In this document: one piece after another, positions 23,912 through 33,228 of the stretch
Layout of the letters: each line of letters opens with the position of its first letter
Numbering within the stretch: the stretch's first letter is position 1
Source of the DNA: Afifella sp. IM 167
GTDB taxonomy: Bacteria; Pseudomonadota; Alphaproteobacteria; Rhizobiales; Afifellaceae
Direction of reading: 5' to 3'
DNA: 64,000 bases
Assembly: GCF_020144925.1 (NCBI RefSeq)
Contig: NZ_NSLC01000006.1
Span: 295,181-359,180 of the forward strand
Notes under the pieces: model-generated
The model's database searches: none
Told to the model about the DNA's origin: nothing
What the model saw: the letters and a program-made list of their open reading frames with translations, nothing else
Translations under genes and position numbers: made by a program

Positions 23912-25600
23912 TCAATTTGGAAGGCGGCTTTTTGGTGGCTCATCCCCGCCCGGATCCCTGCCGTGGCATGGCCCCCGTACCTCCGGTTTCGAGCCGCTTC
24001 CGACCTCTTTTGCCTGCCGCTCTTGCGGCCTGACGGGGGCAGGGGCGCCGCTTGCGCCGAAGCGCTCGTCACGGCGCAGGAGACTGCTGACGCATATCAG
24101 CAAGCCGAGGAGCGCCCAGAAGAGTTCGAGGCGCATGAAGTCCTGGGCGAGCGCGGCGACGGCAATCGAAACGACGCTGACGCATGTCGCGGCCGAGAAG
24201 ACGAAGATCGGCGTCCGCCGGAACCTGACAAAAATGTCCCGGGCGCTTCGCAGGATGACAAATCCGATCAAGCCGAGGCAAAGCAGGCCGGGAACGCCCA
24301 TCTCGGCAAAGACCGTGAGTGCCGTGTTATGCGCGCGCCATCCCATCGGCGTGAGGAACGGCATCGTCCCGAGCCCGTAGCCGATGGGAAAGCTCTCGAT
24401 ACCCAAGAGAAAGGCATGCAGCCAAAGGCGCCTGCGGGCATCGTCGATCGGCAGCGAGGAGATGATGTCGCTCATCTCCTTGACGAGGGGCAAGGTGTGC
24501 TCTGCGACGAGCGGATCGTCCTTCTTGCGAAACTGCAGGTCCTGATAGGGGTTGCGATAGACCCCTTTTGAGCCTTCGTCGCCCAGCAGACGGCGAAAAT
24601 AGGCGTCTCCGTCGTTGCGCTCGGTGAAGGTCGGCATCTCGAGCGGGCGGTTGAGCGGGCACGGCAGATCCCGCCACAACATCGATGGTGCCGCCGCCAC
24701 GATCGCCAGGCAGAGGGTCCCCAGGACGATCGCGCTGCGCGATCTCAGGAGGAGGGCGACGCCGAGGCTGGCGCTTGCCGCCAGCCCCGCAATGGCGATG
24801 CCGGAGCGCGATCCGCTCGCTATGACCGCGGCGGAAATGCCGACCAGGAGCAGAACGCTCAGATACGACTTCGTGCGCGGCTGGACCAACGAGAAGAGCA
24901 CGAAGGGAATGAAGCTCGCCCCGGCGACGGCGAAGACGTTCGGGTCCGCAGACATCCCGGAAAGCCGCATCCCCGGTCCGGAGAGGGTCGTCAGCTCGTA
25001 GGAAGGCGGAAAGCAGCCCAGCGTGGTCACAGACCCCGCAGCTGCGCCGGCGAGATAGACCAGTATTCCGGCGAGGATCGCACGGCCGATCATCACCACC
25101 TGGCCTGGTTTCTCCACGAGAGCGATCGGGACGAAAAGGAAGGCGGTCATCGACAGAATGCCGATGTACTCGGCGACCGGCAGCTTCCAGGAAATATCCG
25201 TCTTGCTGAGAATGCCGGCGATCACCGCGACCAGCCCGCTCACAGCGAGCAGTCCGGCAAGCGCGAGGACCTCGATCGGCTGGCCCCTGAACAACCGGCC
25301 ACGCAGGAGCAGGCCGGCGAAGCTGCCCATGATGAGATAGGAGGAAGGGGCGGACGTAATCCCGTGGGGAATGGCGATGTTCAAGCCGACCGAGCACAGG
25401 GCGACGGCAAGAAGATATCCTTCCCACGGCCTGGCGATGGCGAGCGCCAGGAGGCCGAGCAGCAGGACATGCGCGATCCAGCCTGCGGTCGGCTCTCCCA
25501 AGAGCGCATTTGCCGACATGATGGAGAGGAAGGCGAGCCCGGCCACCGCCGTTGCCGCGAGGGACAGGCGGACCGGCGACAGGGTCAGGTCCTGTGCCAT
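23912..25600 (-). CDS. O-antigen ligase/polymerase-like membrane protein (second copy of the family)
   Basis: A 562-residue membrane protein with about 12 hydrophobic helices and a long periplasmic loop (about residues 300-420). The loop ends IDDARRRLWLHAFLLGIESFPIGYGLGTMPF ... GWRAHNTALTVFAEMGVPG, the RxxLW and HN(T/A) features of the Wzy_C domain. A C-terminal cytosolic tail of about 60 residues is Arg/Pro/Glu-rich. Start ATG 25600 precedes the first helix; longer in-frame starts add an Arg-rich stretch. It differs greatly in sequence from the protein at 19678, so the two likely divide polymerase and ligase roles or serve two glycans. Confidence 0.8.
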   Translation of the reverse strand: MAQDLTLSPVRLSLAATAVAGLAFLSIMSANALLGEPTAGWIAHVLLLGLLALAIARPWEGYLLAVALCSVGLNIAIPHGITSAPSSYLIMGSFAGLLLRGRLFRGQPIEVLALAGLLAVSGLVAVIAGILSKTDISWKLPVAEYIGILSMTAFLFVPIALVEKPGQVVMIGRAILAGILVYLAGAAAGSVTTLGCFPPSYELTTLSGPGMRLSGMSADPNVFAVAGASFIPFVLFSLVQPRTKSYLSVLLLVGISAAVIASGSRSGIAIAGLAASASLGVALLLRSRSAIVLGTLCLAIVAAAPSMLWRDLPCPLNRPLEMPTFTERNDGDAYFRRLLGDEGSKGVYRNPYQDLQFRKKDDPLVAEHTLPLVKEMSDIISSLPIDDARRRLWLHAFLLGIESFPIGYGLGTMPFLTPMGWRAHNTALTVFAEMGVPGLLCLGLIGFVILRSARDIFVRFRRTPIFVFSAATCVSVVSIAVAALAQDFMRLELFWALLGLLICVSSLLRRDERFGASGAPAPVRPQERQAKEVGSGSKPEVRGPCHGRDPGGDEPPKSRLPN

Positions 25601-26021
25601 CAGTCGACCTGCCTGGGCGTGGGAACGGGGCCGTCGGCGCTCTGCGGCGAGCGCTGCCTTCCGATGCCCCGAAATGGCGCGCATGTCGGAAATTCGGATG
25701 CGGTCGACGCGGTGCGCCAATGCCTTCGACCGGCCCCGCTATCGCTCATCGCCTCTCTGGAACCCTCGCCGATGGTGAAGGACGCCTCGCGAAGGCTGGC
25801 GGTCGGCAGCGGCCTGCGTGAAGCGGCGTGGCCGTATGGCGTAAACGTATGTTGCATGCTTCCCGCGTAAGCCGCGCGCCAGCCTTTTTTGAGAATTCAA
25901 CAAGCTCGCAACTTGCGAGTGCGCCTCAGGACAGCGGGTGCATACCAGAAAGCGATTCTGGCCCAACCTTATGGCTGCCTCGTCGTCCCGGCAAGGGATA
26001 CCGCCGGCACTCGAACGGTTC
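25601..26021. other. 421-bp gap with short palindrome
   Basis: No protein gene is convincing. A minus-strand frame of 85 codons ends in TGATG overlapping the next start, but its composition is low-complexity and it has no supporting ribosome-binding site. A perfect 15-bp palindrome CTCGCAA-C-TTGCGAG lies at 25905-25919 beside an AT-rich patch (25885-25903), a possible regulator site for the minus-strand gene downstream. Confidence 0.35.
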
Positions 26022-27884
26022 TCACTGGCTCCGTTGCAAGCTTGCCGCAGATTGTGGCGTGCCGGTGCCGACCGCAGTGTCGGAAGATATCCGCCCGATC
26101 AGGACGCCGATCGGAGGGCCGTAGGACGTGACGGTCTGGACGTAGGCCGGATAGGCGCCTTGCTCGGCGATGAGCAGGATGTTCTGCGCATCGAGCCCCT
26201 CCTCGCGCATGATGTCCAACGGGGGCTTCCACAGATACCCGCCGAGCCGACCGATATAGCGGATGCGGCCGGATTGGAGGCTTTCGGGCGCGGAAGGCGG
26301 AACGCCGCGCAGCGAGTTGTGGTAGGCATAGAGGACCTGGGCGCGCTCGGGATAATAGGCGTTCGCGACGAGAACGATGTTCTGCGGCGAAGCCGCCAGA
26401 TGCGCGTCGATTGCCGCATTGGTGCCAGCGAGCGCCGTCTCGATTCGCTCCACGATTATGTTCTTGGCGCTGAAGCCCTGGACGAGGCTGGCGATTCCGA
26501 GCGGTAGCGCCACGGCGGTCAGCGCCAGCGCGGTCCTGCGGCCTGGCGCCAGGGCGAGCGCCGCGGCAGCCATGACGACAGGCGCCGTCACCCCGAGCCA
26601 GATGTATCTCCCGTCGATCCCGAAGTGTGTCGGTTCATAGGGGACCGGAAAGCCGAAGGGCCATCCGCTCACGGCATGCATCGTGAGGACGATCAGGACC
26701 GCAAGTAGACCGGGCCCCCGCAGACCGGACGCCCAGGATCGTCTCGGCATCGCAAGGCTGAGGACGAAGCCCGCCAGCCCCCCGAAGTATCCCAGGGCGA
26801 TGAAGAGGAAGCCATGCGTGCCGTCCGCAAGGCTTGTCCAGGCGATTTGCGGAAACAAGGACGGCAGACCCGGCCGGGAATAGTCGGAGCTCGCGACGAG
26901 CGCCGCGCGGCCGAAAGCGAAGACGAGCACGTTACCGCTGATCAGCCAGCCGAGAAGAATGGCGCCCCAGGGCTCGGTGATCTCCGGTGAGAGCCGCTGA
27001 TAGAGGAACCAGAACACCAGCACGGCGACGATGGCCGATCCGCAGAACGCGATTGTCGCGAGGACATCGTGGGCATCCGCAAAATCGAAGAAGTACGGCC
27101 GGCCGGGAGCGAGCGTTATCGCAATGCCGATGATGACGCTGGTCAGCAGGATACCGCCCGCGAGAGGGAAAGCGCCATCCCAAAGGCTGGAAGGCCGGCG
27201 GACCGCAAAGCCGGCCCACGGCCTTCGCGCGAGCGGCAGGAAAGCGGAGGGCCGGGCCAGCACGAAGGCGAGAGCCCCGGCGATGATGAGCGTCGCCACC
27301 CCGAAATTGTTCGCCAGCGCAAAGCCGACACCCATCAGGGACATGCCTTCGAACCAGCGGAGGGCGCCGCCTGCCGGGACGGCCAGCCGGAGAGCGAGGG
27401 CGAACATGCCGGGCACCAGAAGGGCGATGAGCGACACGTAGGGGTTGGAGTGGTTCCACCCCGTCTGCACCATCGGGATCGCGGCTGCGATCAGACCGAA
27501 AGCGAGCGCTGCCCAGCTCGGCGCCTTCCTGTCGGCGAGCAGGAAGGCGAGCAGGAGCCCCGCCCAGATGAAGCTGGCGAGGTTGAAGACCGCCCAGGAA
27601 TTGTAGAATGGGGCGAGGTCGGTCACCGGGCTCGGCATGAACCAGGCAATCGCCGCCGAAAGCTGCCCGAAAGTCCATGCCGGCCAGGCAAAATAGGTGA
27701 AGGGGATGTCGTTGAGCCATCCGAGGCCGAGGCTAAACAGCCCGGAATAGTCGCCGAGATGGTCGTCGGGTCCGCGCTTGAGGACGAGAAGGTCGCCGAG
27801 CGCGCTCGCCGCGAATGGGAGGCAGAAAAAGCCAGTCGCGGCAGGAATGTAGCCCGCGCCAAGTCGATCCGACCTGCTTGCCAT
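26022..27884 (-). CDS. large polytopic membrane protein, GT-C-like (possible Gtr-type glycosyltransferase)
   Basis: I do not recognise a close family. The 620-residue protein has about 12 hydrophobic helices. A periplasmic-type loop after helix 1 contains RGPDDHLGDYSGLF with acidic residues, as in GT-C lipid-linked sugar transferases. A soluble C-terminal domain of about 120 residues (SAKNIIVERIE onward) follows. The ATG at 27884 has AAGGA 5 nt upstream. It lies 36 nt after the UDP-glucuronate decarboxylase gene on the same strand. With the GtrB-type and GtrA-type genes nearby it could be the third part of an O-antigen modifying system; that role is inferred from topology and context. Confidence 0.6.
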   Translation of the reverse strand: MASRSDRLGAGYIPAATGFFCLPFAASALGDLLVLKRGPDDHLGDYSGLFSLGLGWLNDIPFTYFAWPAWTFGQLSAAIAWFMPSPVTDLAPFYNSWAVFNLASFIWAGLLLAFLLADRKAPSWAALAFGLIAAAIPMVQTGWNHSNPYVSLIALLVPGMFALALRLAVPAGGALRWFEGMSLMGVGFALANNFGVATLIIAGALAFVLARPSAFLPLARRPWAGFAVRRPSSLWDGAFPLAGGILLTSVIIGIAITLAPGRPYFFDFADAHDVLATIAFCGSAIVAVLVFWFLYQRLSPEITEPWGAILLGWLISGNVLVFAFGRAALVASSDYSRPGLPSLFPQIAWTSLADGTHGFLFIALGYFGGLAGFVLSLAMPRRSWASGLRGPGLLAVLIVLTMHAVSGWPFGFPVPYEPTHFGIDGRYIWLGVTAPVVMAAAALALAPGRRTALALTAVALPLGIASLVQGFSAKNIIVERIETALAGTNAAIDAHLAASPQNIVLVANAYYPERAQVLYAYHNSLRGVPPSAPESLQSGRIRYIGRLGGYLWKPPLDIMREEGLDAQNILLIAEQGAYPAYVQTVTSYGPPIGVLIGRISSDTAVGTGTPQSAASLQRSQ

Positions 27885-27920
27885 GGATCCTTTTCCGCCC
27901 GGCCGGCGCCGCACCGCCGC

Positions 27921-28868
27921 CTAGCCGAGGATGCGCTTCTTGAAATACGCGATGGTGCGGCCGAGTCCCTCTTCGAGACCGGTCTTGGGCTTCCACCCGA
28001 GTTGCTGCTCCGCCTGCGAGATATCGGGCCGTCGCTGGCGCGGATCGTCCTGCGGCAGCGGGCCTGTCACGAGTTCGGAGCGCGACCCGGTTAGCCTGAT
28101 GATGGTCTCTGCAAGCTCCCGGATGGTGATCTCGGTGGGGTTGCCGATATTGATCGGACCGCAGACCCCTTTCGGCGCGTCGATGAAGGACAGCAGCGCC
28201 TCGACCAGATCGTCGATATAGCAGAACGAGCGGGTATGTTCGCCACTACCGTATATGGTGATGGGCTGGTTATTGAGCGCCTGCACGATGAAGTTCGAAA
28301 CGACGCGGCCGTCGAATACGCCCATGCGAGGGCCGTAAGTATTGAATATGCGCGCGACTTTGATGTCGACATTGTGCTGGCGCTTGTAGTCGAAGAACAG
28401 CGTCTCCGCGCAGCGCTTTCCCTCGTCGTAGCAGGAGCGCGGCCCGATCGGATTGACGTTGCCCCAATATTCCTCCGACTGCGGGTGCACGGCCGGATCG
28501 CCGTAGATTTCGCTGGTGGATGACTGCAGGATCGGCACCTTCAGGCGCTTGGCCAGACCGAGCGTGTTGATGGCCCCGATGACCGAGGTCTTGGTCGTCT
28601 GCACCGGGTCGCGCTGGTAATGGATCGGCGAGGCGGGGCATGCCAGATTGAAGATCTGGTCGATCTCCACGTAGAGCGGAAAGCAGATGTCGTGCCGCAT
28701 GAACTCAAAGCGCGGCTCGTTGACAAGATGGTCCAGGTTTTGCTTGTCGCCCGTGTAGAGATTGTCGACGCACAGGACTTCGTGCCCCCGCTCGAGCAGT
28801 GCGTCGACGAGATGCGAGCCGATAAATCCGGCGCCGCCGGTTACAAGGATGCGTTTGCGAGTTAGCAC
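27921..28868 (-). CDS. uxs: UDP-glucuronate decarboxylase (UDP-xylose synthase)
   Basis: NAD-dependent SDR enzyme that converts UDP-glucuronate to UDP-xylose. The length of 315 residues matches bacterial UXS. It has GGAGFIGSH (11-19), [32 protein letters not shown] (116-125, with the catalytic Glu120 region) and CYDEGKR (Tyr147, Lys151). [10 protein letters not shown] and [17 protein letters not shown] are also hallmark sequences. UDP-xylose, or the UDP-4-keto-pentose intermediate, would supply a pentose for the glycan. First gene of a minus-strand pair, divergent from the methyltransferase at 29034 across a 165-bp gap that holds the weak plus-strand hexamer TTGACA (28965-28970). Confidence 0.93.
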   Translation of the reverse strand: MLTRKRILVTGGAGFIGSHLVDALLERGHEVLCVDNLYTGDKQNLDHLVNEPRFEFMRHDICFPLYVEIDQIFNLACPASPIHYQRDPVQTTKTSVIGAINTLGLAKRLKVPILQSSTSEIYGDPAVHPQSEEYWGNVNPIGPRSCYDEGKRCAETLFFDYKRQHNVDIKVARIFNTYGPRMGVFDGRVVSNFIVQALNNQPITIYGSGEHTRSFCYIDDLVEALLSFIDAPKGVCGPINIGNPTEITIRELAETIIRLTGSRSELVTGPLPQDDPRQRRPDISQAEQQLGWKPKTGLEEGLGRTIAYFKKRILG

Positions 28869-29033
28869 GACCGAGGACCCAGCGTTCAGAAGGGCGCAAT
28901 CTCTAGCGGCTCGTAACCGCGGAAGGAAGGGTCGGGAGAGCGAATTGTGGCCGCTCCAGATTGCTTGACAATGGCCCCCGCGATGGTAACGCCAAGAGGT
29001 TCCTTTTTGTCCGCACGTTCACATTAGCGGCGC

Positions 29034-29849
29034 ATGCTCATGTCAGAAGCGTCCCCCGACGTCATGAATTCTCCCAATGAAAGCAGCGCCGAGGACTTCC
29101 CGGAGGATTGGTACGCCTACGCCGGCGAATCGCATTTCTGGATGAGGTGGCGGTTCGAGGTCCTGCTGCAGCAATTGCGGTCACTGCGCGTCGATCCGGC
29201 GAAGAGTTTGCGCGCCTTCGACATCGGCTGTGGGCACGGCGTCGTGCAGACCCAGCTCGCCGGCGCGACCGGTTGGACCACCGACGGATGCGAGCTGAAC
29301 CGCCCGTCGCTGGACCTCAACAGGAACCCGCGCGGAACCTCTTTCCGCTACAACATTCACGATCGCCGGCCGAGCCTGGAGGGGGCCTACGACGCCGTCA
29401 TCCTGTTCGACGTCATCGAGCACATCGAGGAGCCGGTCGAGTTTCTCCGGTCGGCTATCTGGCATCTCAAGCCAGGCGGCATGGTCCTCGTGAACGTCCC
29501 CGCGCTTCAGTCGCTCTTCAGCAGGTACGACACGGAGGCCGGACATTTCCGACGCTACGACAAGCACATGCTGCGCTCGCAGCTCGAGGCTGCCGGCCTC
29601 GAGCCGGCCGATCTGCGCTACTGGGGCCTTTCGCTCGTGCCGGTCCTGTGGGTGCGCAAGCAGGTGATCTCGCGTGCCGGCTCGGCGGAGGAGGTGATGC
29701 GTCTCGGGTTCCGTCCGCCCTCCGCTTCGGTCAACGCCGCCTTCGAGGTGCTGGGAAAGGCCGAGCGGGCACTTTTTCGCACGCCGCCCGTCGGCACATC
29801 CCTGATGGCGGCGGCCTTCAAGCCGACGGAAGGTGCAACCGCGCGATGA
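29034..29849 (+). CDS. class I SAM-dependent methyltransferase
   Basis: A 271-residue methyltransferase with the seven-strand Rossmann core. Motif I is AFDIGCGHGVVQ (about 61-72), the acidic residue after strand 2 lies in GCELNRP, and VILFDVIEHIEEP and LKPGGMVLVNVP follow. DTEAGHFRRYDK is common in methyltransferases of glycan clusters. Two ATG codons (29034 and 29040) are possible starts; neither has a strong ribosome-binding site. The stop overlaps the galE start (ATGA). It most likely O-methylates a sugar or lipid-linked glycan; the exact substrate is unknown. Confidence 0.8.
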   Translation: MLMSEASPDVMNSPNESSAEDFPEDWYAYAGESHFWMRWRFEVLLQQLRSLRVDPAKSLRAFDIGCGHGVVQTQLAGATGWTTDGCELNRPSLDLNRNPRGTSFRYNIHDRRPSLEGAYDAVILFDVIEHIEEPVEFLRSAIWHLKPGGMVLVNVPALQSLFSRYDTEAGHFRRYDKHMLRSQLEAAGLEPADLRYWGLSLVPVLWVRKQVISRAGSAEEVMRLGFRPPSASVNAAFEVLGKAERALFRTPPVGTSLMAAAFKPTEGATAR

Positions 29850-30853
29850 GCCGCATCCTGGTTACCGGCGGCGCCGGTTACGTCGGCAGCCATGTCTGCA
29901 AGGCGCTTCATGCCCACGGGCACGAGCCTGTGGCGATCGACAACCTGAGCGAAGGACATGACTGGGCGGTAAAATGGGGCCCGTTGGTGCGCGGCGACAT
30001 TGCCGATGGCGAATTCGTTCGCCGCACCATCCGCGAGCATGACATCGAGGGGGTGATCCACATGGCCTCGCTCGCCTATGTGGGCGAGTCGGTGAAGGAT
30101 CCGGGCAAGTACTGGTTCAACAATGTCGGAAACGCCGCCCGGCTGTTCGACGCTCTGGCAGCCGAGGGCGTGCGCGACGTCGTGTTCTCCAGTTCCTGCG
30201 CCATCTACGGGGTGCCGGAGCGGCTCCCCATCACCGAGGATCTGCCGCCGCGTCCGATCAACCCTTATGGGCACACCAAGCTGGTGATCGAGGCGATGCT
30301 GGCCGACTTTGCGGCCGCGCACGGGCTGCGCTCGGTGAGCCTTCGCTACTTCAACGCGGCCGGCGCCGATCCGGATGGAGAGATCGGCGAGGACCACGAC
30401 CCCGAGCCGCACCTCATCCCGAACATCCTTGCCGCTGCCGCGGGGTATCGCCCGGCGATCGACATTCTCGGCGACGATTACAACACGCCCGACGGAACCT
30501 GCGTGCGCGACTTCGTACATGTGACGGATCTTGCCGCCGCCCATGTCGCGGCCCTTGCCTATCTGCGCGAAGGCGGAGCCTCGCGCTCCTTCAACCTCGG
30601 AACGGGAGAGGGAAGAAGCGTGCGTCAGGTCATCGATGCGGTCGAGCGCGTCACCGGCAGGCCGGTTCCGCAAAGGGTCGGGCCCCGACGGCCGGGCGAC
30701 CCGCCGGCTCTGGTGGCGGATCCCGGAATGGCGCGCGAAGTGCTCGGCTTCGCCACGCCCCATAGCGATCTCGATACGCTCGTTGCGACCGCCTGGCGCT
30801 GGTATCAGGCGCACTTTGCGGCGCGTGCGGATTCCCGCCGGGCCGCGCAATAG
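29846..30853 (+). CDS. galE: UDP-glucose (or UDP-GlcNAc) 4-epimerase
   Basis: SDR epimerase of 335 residues converting UDP-glucose to UDP-galactose, and possibly the N-acetyl forms. It has NAD motif GGAGYVGSH (8-16), VIHMASLAYVGES, catalytic Ser/Thr region SSSCAIYG (115-122), Tyr141 and Lys145 (NPYGHTK), and the RYFNAAGADPDGEIGEDH block typical of GalE. It would feed galactose, or GalNAc for the dehydrogenase at 33229. Overlaps the upstream methyltransferase by 4 nt and is followed 13 nt later by the GT2 gene. Confidence 0.92.
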   Translation: MSRILVTGGAGYVGSHVCKALHAHGHEPVAIDNLSEGHDWAVKWGPLVRGDIADGEFVRRTIREHDIEGVIHMASLAYVGESVKDPGKYWFNNVGNAARLFDALAAEGVRDVVFSSSCAIYGVPERLPITEDLPPRPINPYGHTKLVIEAMLADFAAAHGLRSVSLRYFNAAGADPDGEIGEDHDPEPHLIPNILAAAAGYRPAIDILGDDYNTPDGTCVRDFVHVTDLAAAHVAALAYLREGGASRSFNLGTGEGRSVRQVIDAVERVTGRPVPQRVGPRRPGDPPALVADPGMAREVLGFATPHSDLDTLVATAWRWYQAHFAARADSRRAAQ

Positions 30854-30866
30854 GAGTTCTTCGCCG

Positions 30867-31910
30867 ATGCCGCATCCCCGCAGCCTCGACAGCGACGACT
30901 TCCTGCTGAGCGTCGTCGTTCCCTGCTACAACGAGCAGGAGGTCCTTCCCCTTACCCATGCCCGCTTGCTTGAGGCCTTCGGCGCGGCGCCCTTCCGCTT
31001 TCAGATTGTCTATGTCAACGACGGCAGCCGCGATGCGACCGGCGCGATGCTGGAGGAATATGCCGCCGCCGATACGCGGGTGAAGGCCGTCATCCTCTCG
31101 CGCAATTTCGGCCACCAGGCGGCGGTCTCGGCAGGTCTTGCGCATGCCGACGGCGATGCGATCGGCATCATCGACGCCGACCTGCAGGACCCGCCGGAGG
31201 TCATCCTCGCCATGCTGGACAAGTGGCGCGCCGGCTATGACGTCATCTATGGCGTGCGCCGCAAGCGCAAGGAGAGCCTGTTCAAGCGCACGGCCTATAC
31301 GCTCTTCTACCGGATTTTCCGCTCCGTGGCGGAAGTGGACATGCCGCTCGATGCCGGCGATTTCTGCCTGATGGACCGCCATGTCCTCGACGTCCTGAAC
31401 GATCTGCCGGAATCGGAGCGCTATCTGCGCGGGCTGCGGGCATGGGTCGGCTTCAGCCAGACCGCGCTGGAATACGAGCGCGCCGTGCGGGCGGCCGGCG
31501 TGACCAAATATCCCTTCCGCAAGCTGGTGAAGCTGGCGGCCGATGGTATCTTCAGCTTCTCCACGGCGCCGCTCACGCTGGTTTTCTACGCCGGGCTGAT
31601 CACGGCCGCGATCGCGGTGGCGGGCCTCATCTTCACCTTCGTGCAGCGTGTCTTCGACATCACCGTATTCGGCGTGGCGCCGACGGATATCCCGGGCTTC
31701 ACCGCGCTCGCCCTCATGATCCTCTTTCTCGGCGCCGTGCAGATGCTCTCGGTCGGCATCCTCGGCGAGTATATCGGGCGCATCTTCGTGGAGGTGAAGC
31801 GCCGCCCGACGTACATCGTGCGCACCATCGAGCGGACGGCGGAAGGCGGGACGGCGGGGCCGAAGGTGGTCGAGGCCGGGCGCGAGCCTCAGGCCGAGAG
31901 CCGCAAATAG
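30867..31910 (+). CDS. GT2 polyprenyl-phosphate glycosyltransferase (GtrB/DPM1 type)
   Basis: Transfers a sugar from a nucleotide donor to undecaprenyl phosphate on the cytosolic face. The protein has 347 residues. The GT2 domain has VVVPCYNEQEVLP (16-28), VNDGSRDAT, LSRNFGHQAAVSAGL and the DAD/DPP catalytic stretch IIDADLQDPPE. The two C-terminal helices (about 230-255 and 275-298) and the end ILGEYIGRIFVEVKRRPTY are typical of GtrB proteins. TAGGAG lies 10 nt upstream. The GtrA-type gene at 32488-32913 on the other strand would encode its flippase. The 3' end overlaps the converging methyltransferase by 22 nt. Confidence 0.92.
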   Translation: MPHPRSLDSDDFLLSVVVPCYNEQEVLPLTHARLLEAFGAAPFRFQIVYVNDGSRDATGAMLEEYAAADTRVKAVILSRNFGHQAAVSAGLAHADGDAIGIIDADLQDPPEVILAMLDKWRAGYDVIYGVRRKRKESLFKRTAYTLFYRIFRSVAEVDMPLDAGDFCLMDRHVLDVLNDLPESERYLRGLRAWVGFSQTALEYERAVRAAGVTKYPFRKLVKLAADGIFSFSTAPLTLVFYAGLITAAIAVAGLIFTFVQRVFDITVFGVAPTDIPGFTALALMILFLGAVQMLSVGILGEYIGRIFVEVKRRPTYIVRTIERTAEGGTAGPKVVEAGREPQAESRK

Positions 31911-32491
31911 ACTACGTCGTGCATCGGCCCCCGGCGCAGGTCGCTGTGGGTGATCTCTCCGGCGCCGGCGGCGATGCCCGTCAGATGGGCGAGCTTTCGG
32001 GGATATTCGCCGCGATCCATGCGAAACCAGATCGTCTTGAAGAGTTGCGCCGCGCTGTCGGGCAGCACCGCATCGATGACGTTCACGAAGCCGCCCGGCT
32101 TCGTCACCCGGACCGCTTCCTTCAACATCGCCGCGAGCTGTTCGTCGGTGAGGTGGTGGGTCGTGGCGATGGAGACGACGTTGTCGAAGCTGTCGTCCTC
32201 GAAGGTGAGGTTCGCCCCGTCCATAACGAGGAAGGTGCCCTCCAGCTTCTCCGAGCACATCCGGATGTAGTCCGGATTGATGTCGATACCGACATAATCG
32301 GCGGAAAAGAGGGGCCGGTAGTTGCCGGTTCCGCAGCCGAGGTCGAGCACGCGACCTCCGTCGGCAAGTCGGACATTCTCATGGAAGAGCGCCCGGATCC
32401 GGTCCGTGGTCGGCCGGTTGACCTGCTGGATGAGATTGTAGCCCGCCGGGGATTCAAGGAGCGCGTAAAGAGGGGAGAGGACCTGCTTCAT
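31889..32491 (-). CDS. class I SAM-dependent methyltransferase
   Basis: A 200-residue methyltransferase with motif I VLDLGCGTGNYRP (about 48-60), the strand-2 acid in VGIDINPDY, DNVVSIATTHHL and VTKPGGFVNVIDAV. The start at 32491 overlaps the stop of the GtrA-type gene (ATGA), so the two are coupled. Its function is unknown; the tie to GtrA suggests that the lipid-linked sugar, its carrier or the finished glycan is modified. Confidence 0.8.
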   Translation of the reverse strand: MKQVLSPLYALLESPAGYNLIQQVNRPTTDRIRALFHENVRLADGGRVLDLGCGTGNYRPLFSADYVGIDINPDYIRMCSEKLEGTFLVMDGANLTFEDDSFDNVVSIATTHHLTDEQLAAMLKEAVRVTKPGGFVNVIDAVLPDSAAQLFKTIWFRMDRGEYPRKLAHLTGIAAGAGEITHSDLRRGPMHDVVYLRLSA

Positions 32492-32913
32492 GGAAAAAAG
32501 AGCTCTCTTTGGCGCTTGGGGTCGGGCAGGCGGGAGAATATCCAGGACCGCTGGATGACAAAGGTGAGGAGAGCGATGAAGACCAGCGCTCCACCCTGCA
32601 CCCAGAGGTAACTGATGCCCAAGAGCGCGGGCACAAACGCCATGACGGCTGCGTTCAGGCACAGGAAGCCGGCGTTCAGCGCCAGGTAGCGCGGCGCGGC
32701 CGAGCGATGGTTCTCGCTCGACCGGTAGGTCCAGCTGTGATGCATGAGGTAGTTGAAGAGAAGCGATCCGAGATAGCTGACGACGGCCGCGATCCAGGGT
32801 GCCGCGCCGAGCCCTTCCACCATCCCGAGCAGGAGGGAGAGATAGATGCCGAGAGTGAGGGAGCCGACCAGGATGTATCGGGCAAGCTGCGCCTGCCACT
32901 TTGCTGGCTGCAT
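32488..32913 (-). CDS. GtrA-family flippase-like membrane protein
   Basis: A 141-residue protein with four hydrophobic helices, the size and topology of GtrA, which is thought to flip undecaprenyl-phosphate-linked sugars across the inner membrane. Family residues are RYILVGSLTLGIYLSLL near the N-terminus and NYLMHHSWTYR in the loop after helix 2 (the conserved F/YxxxRxWtF-type motif). The ATG at 32913 has GAGGAGGGG 3 nt upstream. It is the natural partner of the GtrB-type GT2 at 30867 although on the opposite strand. Confidence 0.88.
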   Translation of the reverse strand: MQPAKWQAQLARYILVGSLTLGIYLSLLLGMVEGLGAAPWIAAVVSYLGSLLFNYLMHHSWTYRSSENHRSAAPRYLALNAGFLCLNAAVMAFVPALLGISYLWVQGGALVFIALLTFVIQRSWIFSRLPDPKRQRELFFP

Positions 32914-33125
32914 GACCCCTCCTCGAAGCTGATGCGGCCGTTCTATCTGATCCTGCGACGGAGGCAAGCCAGCGGTTGCGGCGAGCGCACCCAGCTCTCA
33001 GGGCCTGCGGGGGACCCGCACACGCGAGCCGGAACAACGCCGCGCCCGGGGCGCGAGCGAGCCGGCAGGGACGTGCGGAAGCCGCGGGGCACCTTGCGAT
33101 CGAGGGCCGAAGGTGATCGTGCGAG

Positions 33126-33153
33126 TTGACCGCGGCAGGCGAGTGAATATAGG
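33126..33153 (+). promoter_or_regulatory. candidate sigma70 promoter for the long plus-strand glycan run
   Basis: TTGACC (33126-33131) and TATAGG (33148-33153) are 16 nt apart and lie 75 nt before the start of the dehydrogenase gene. The surrounding 315-bp gap (32914-33228) holds no other gene. This is the only clear promoter-like pair found before a run of about 20 closely spaced plus-strand genes. Confidence 0.45.
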
Positions 33154-33228
33154 CCTCCCGAGCGCCGGACCGCTTCTTCTCCCCGGCGAAGCTGGCCTCA
33201 CCTGCATGCGCGGCGACAGGAAACCAAG

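Noticed and set aside
25600..25857. 85-codon minus-strand frame whose stop overlaps the second Wzy-like start as TGATG
   Set aside because: The overlap is suggestive, but the sequence is low in complexity, no ribosome-binding site stands out and no family is recognised.
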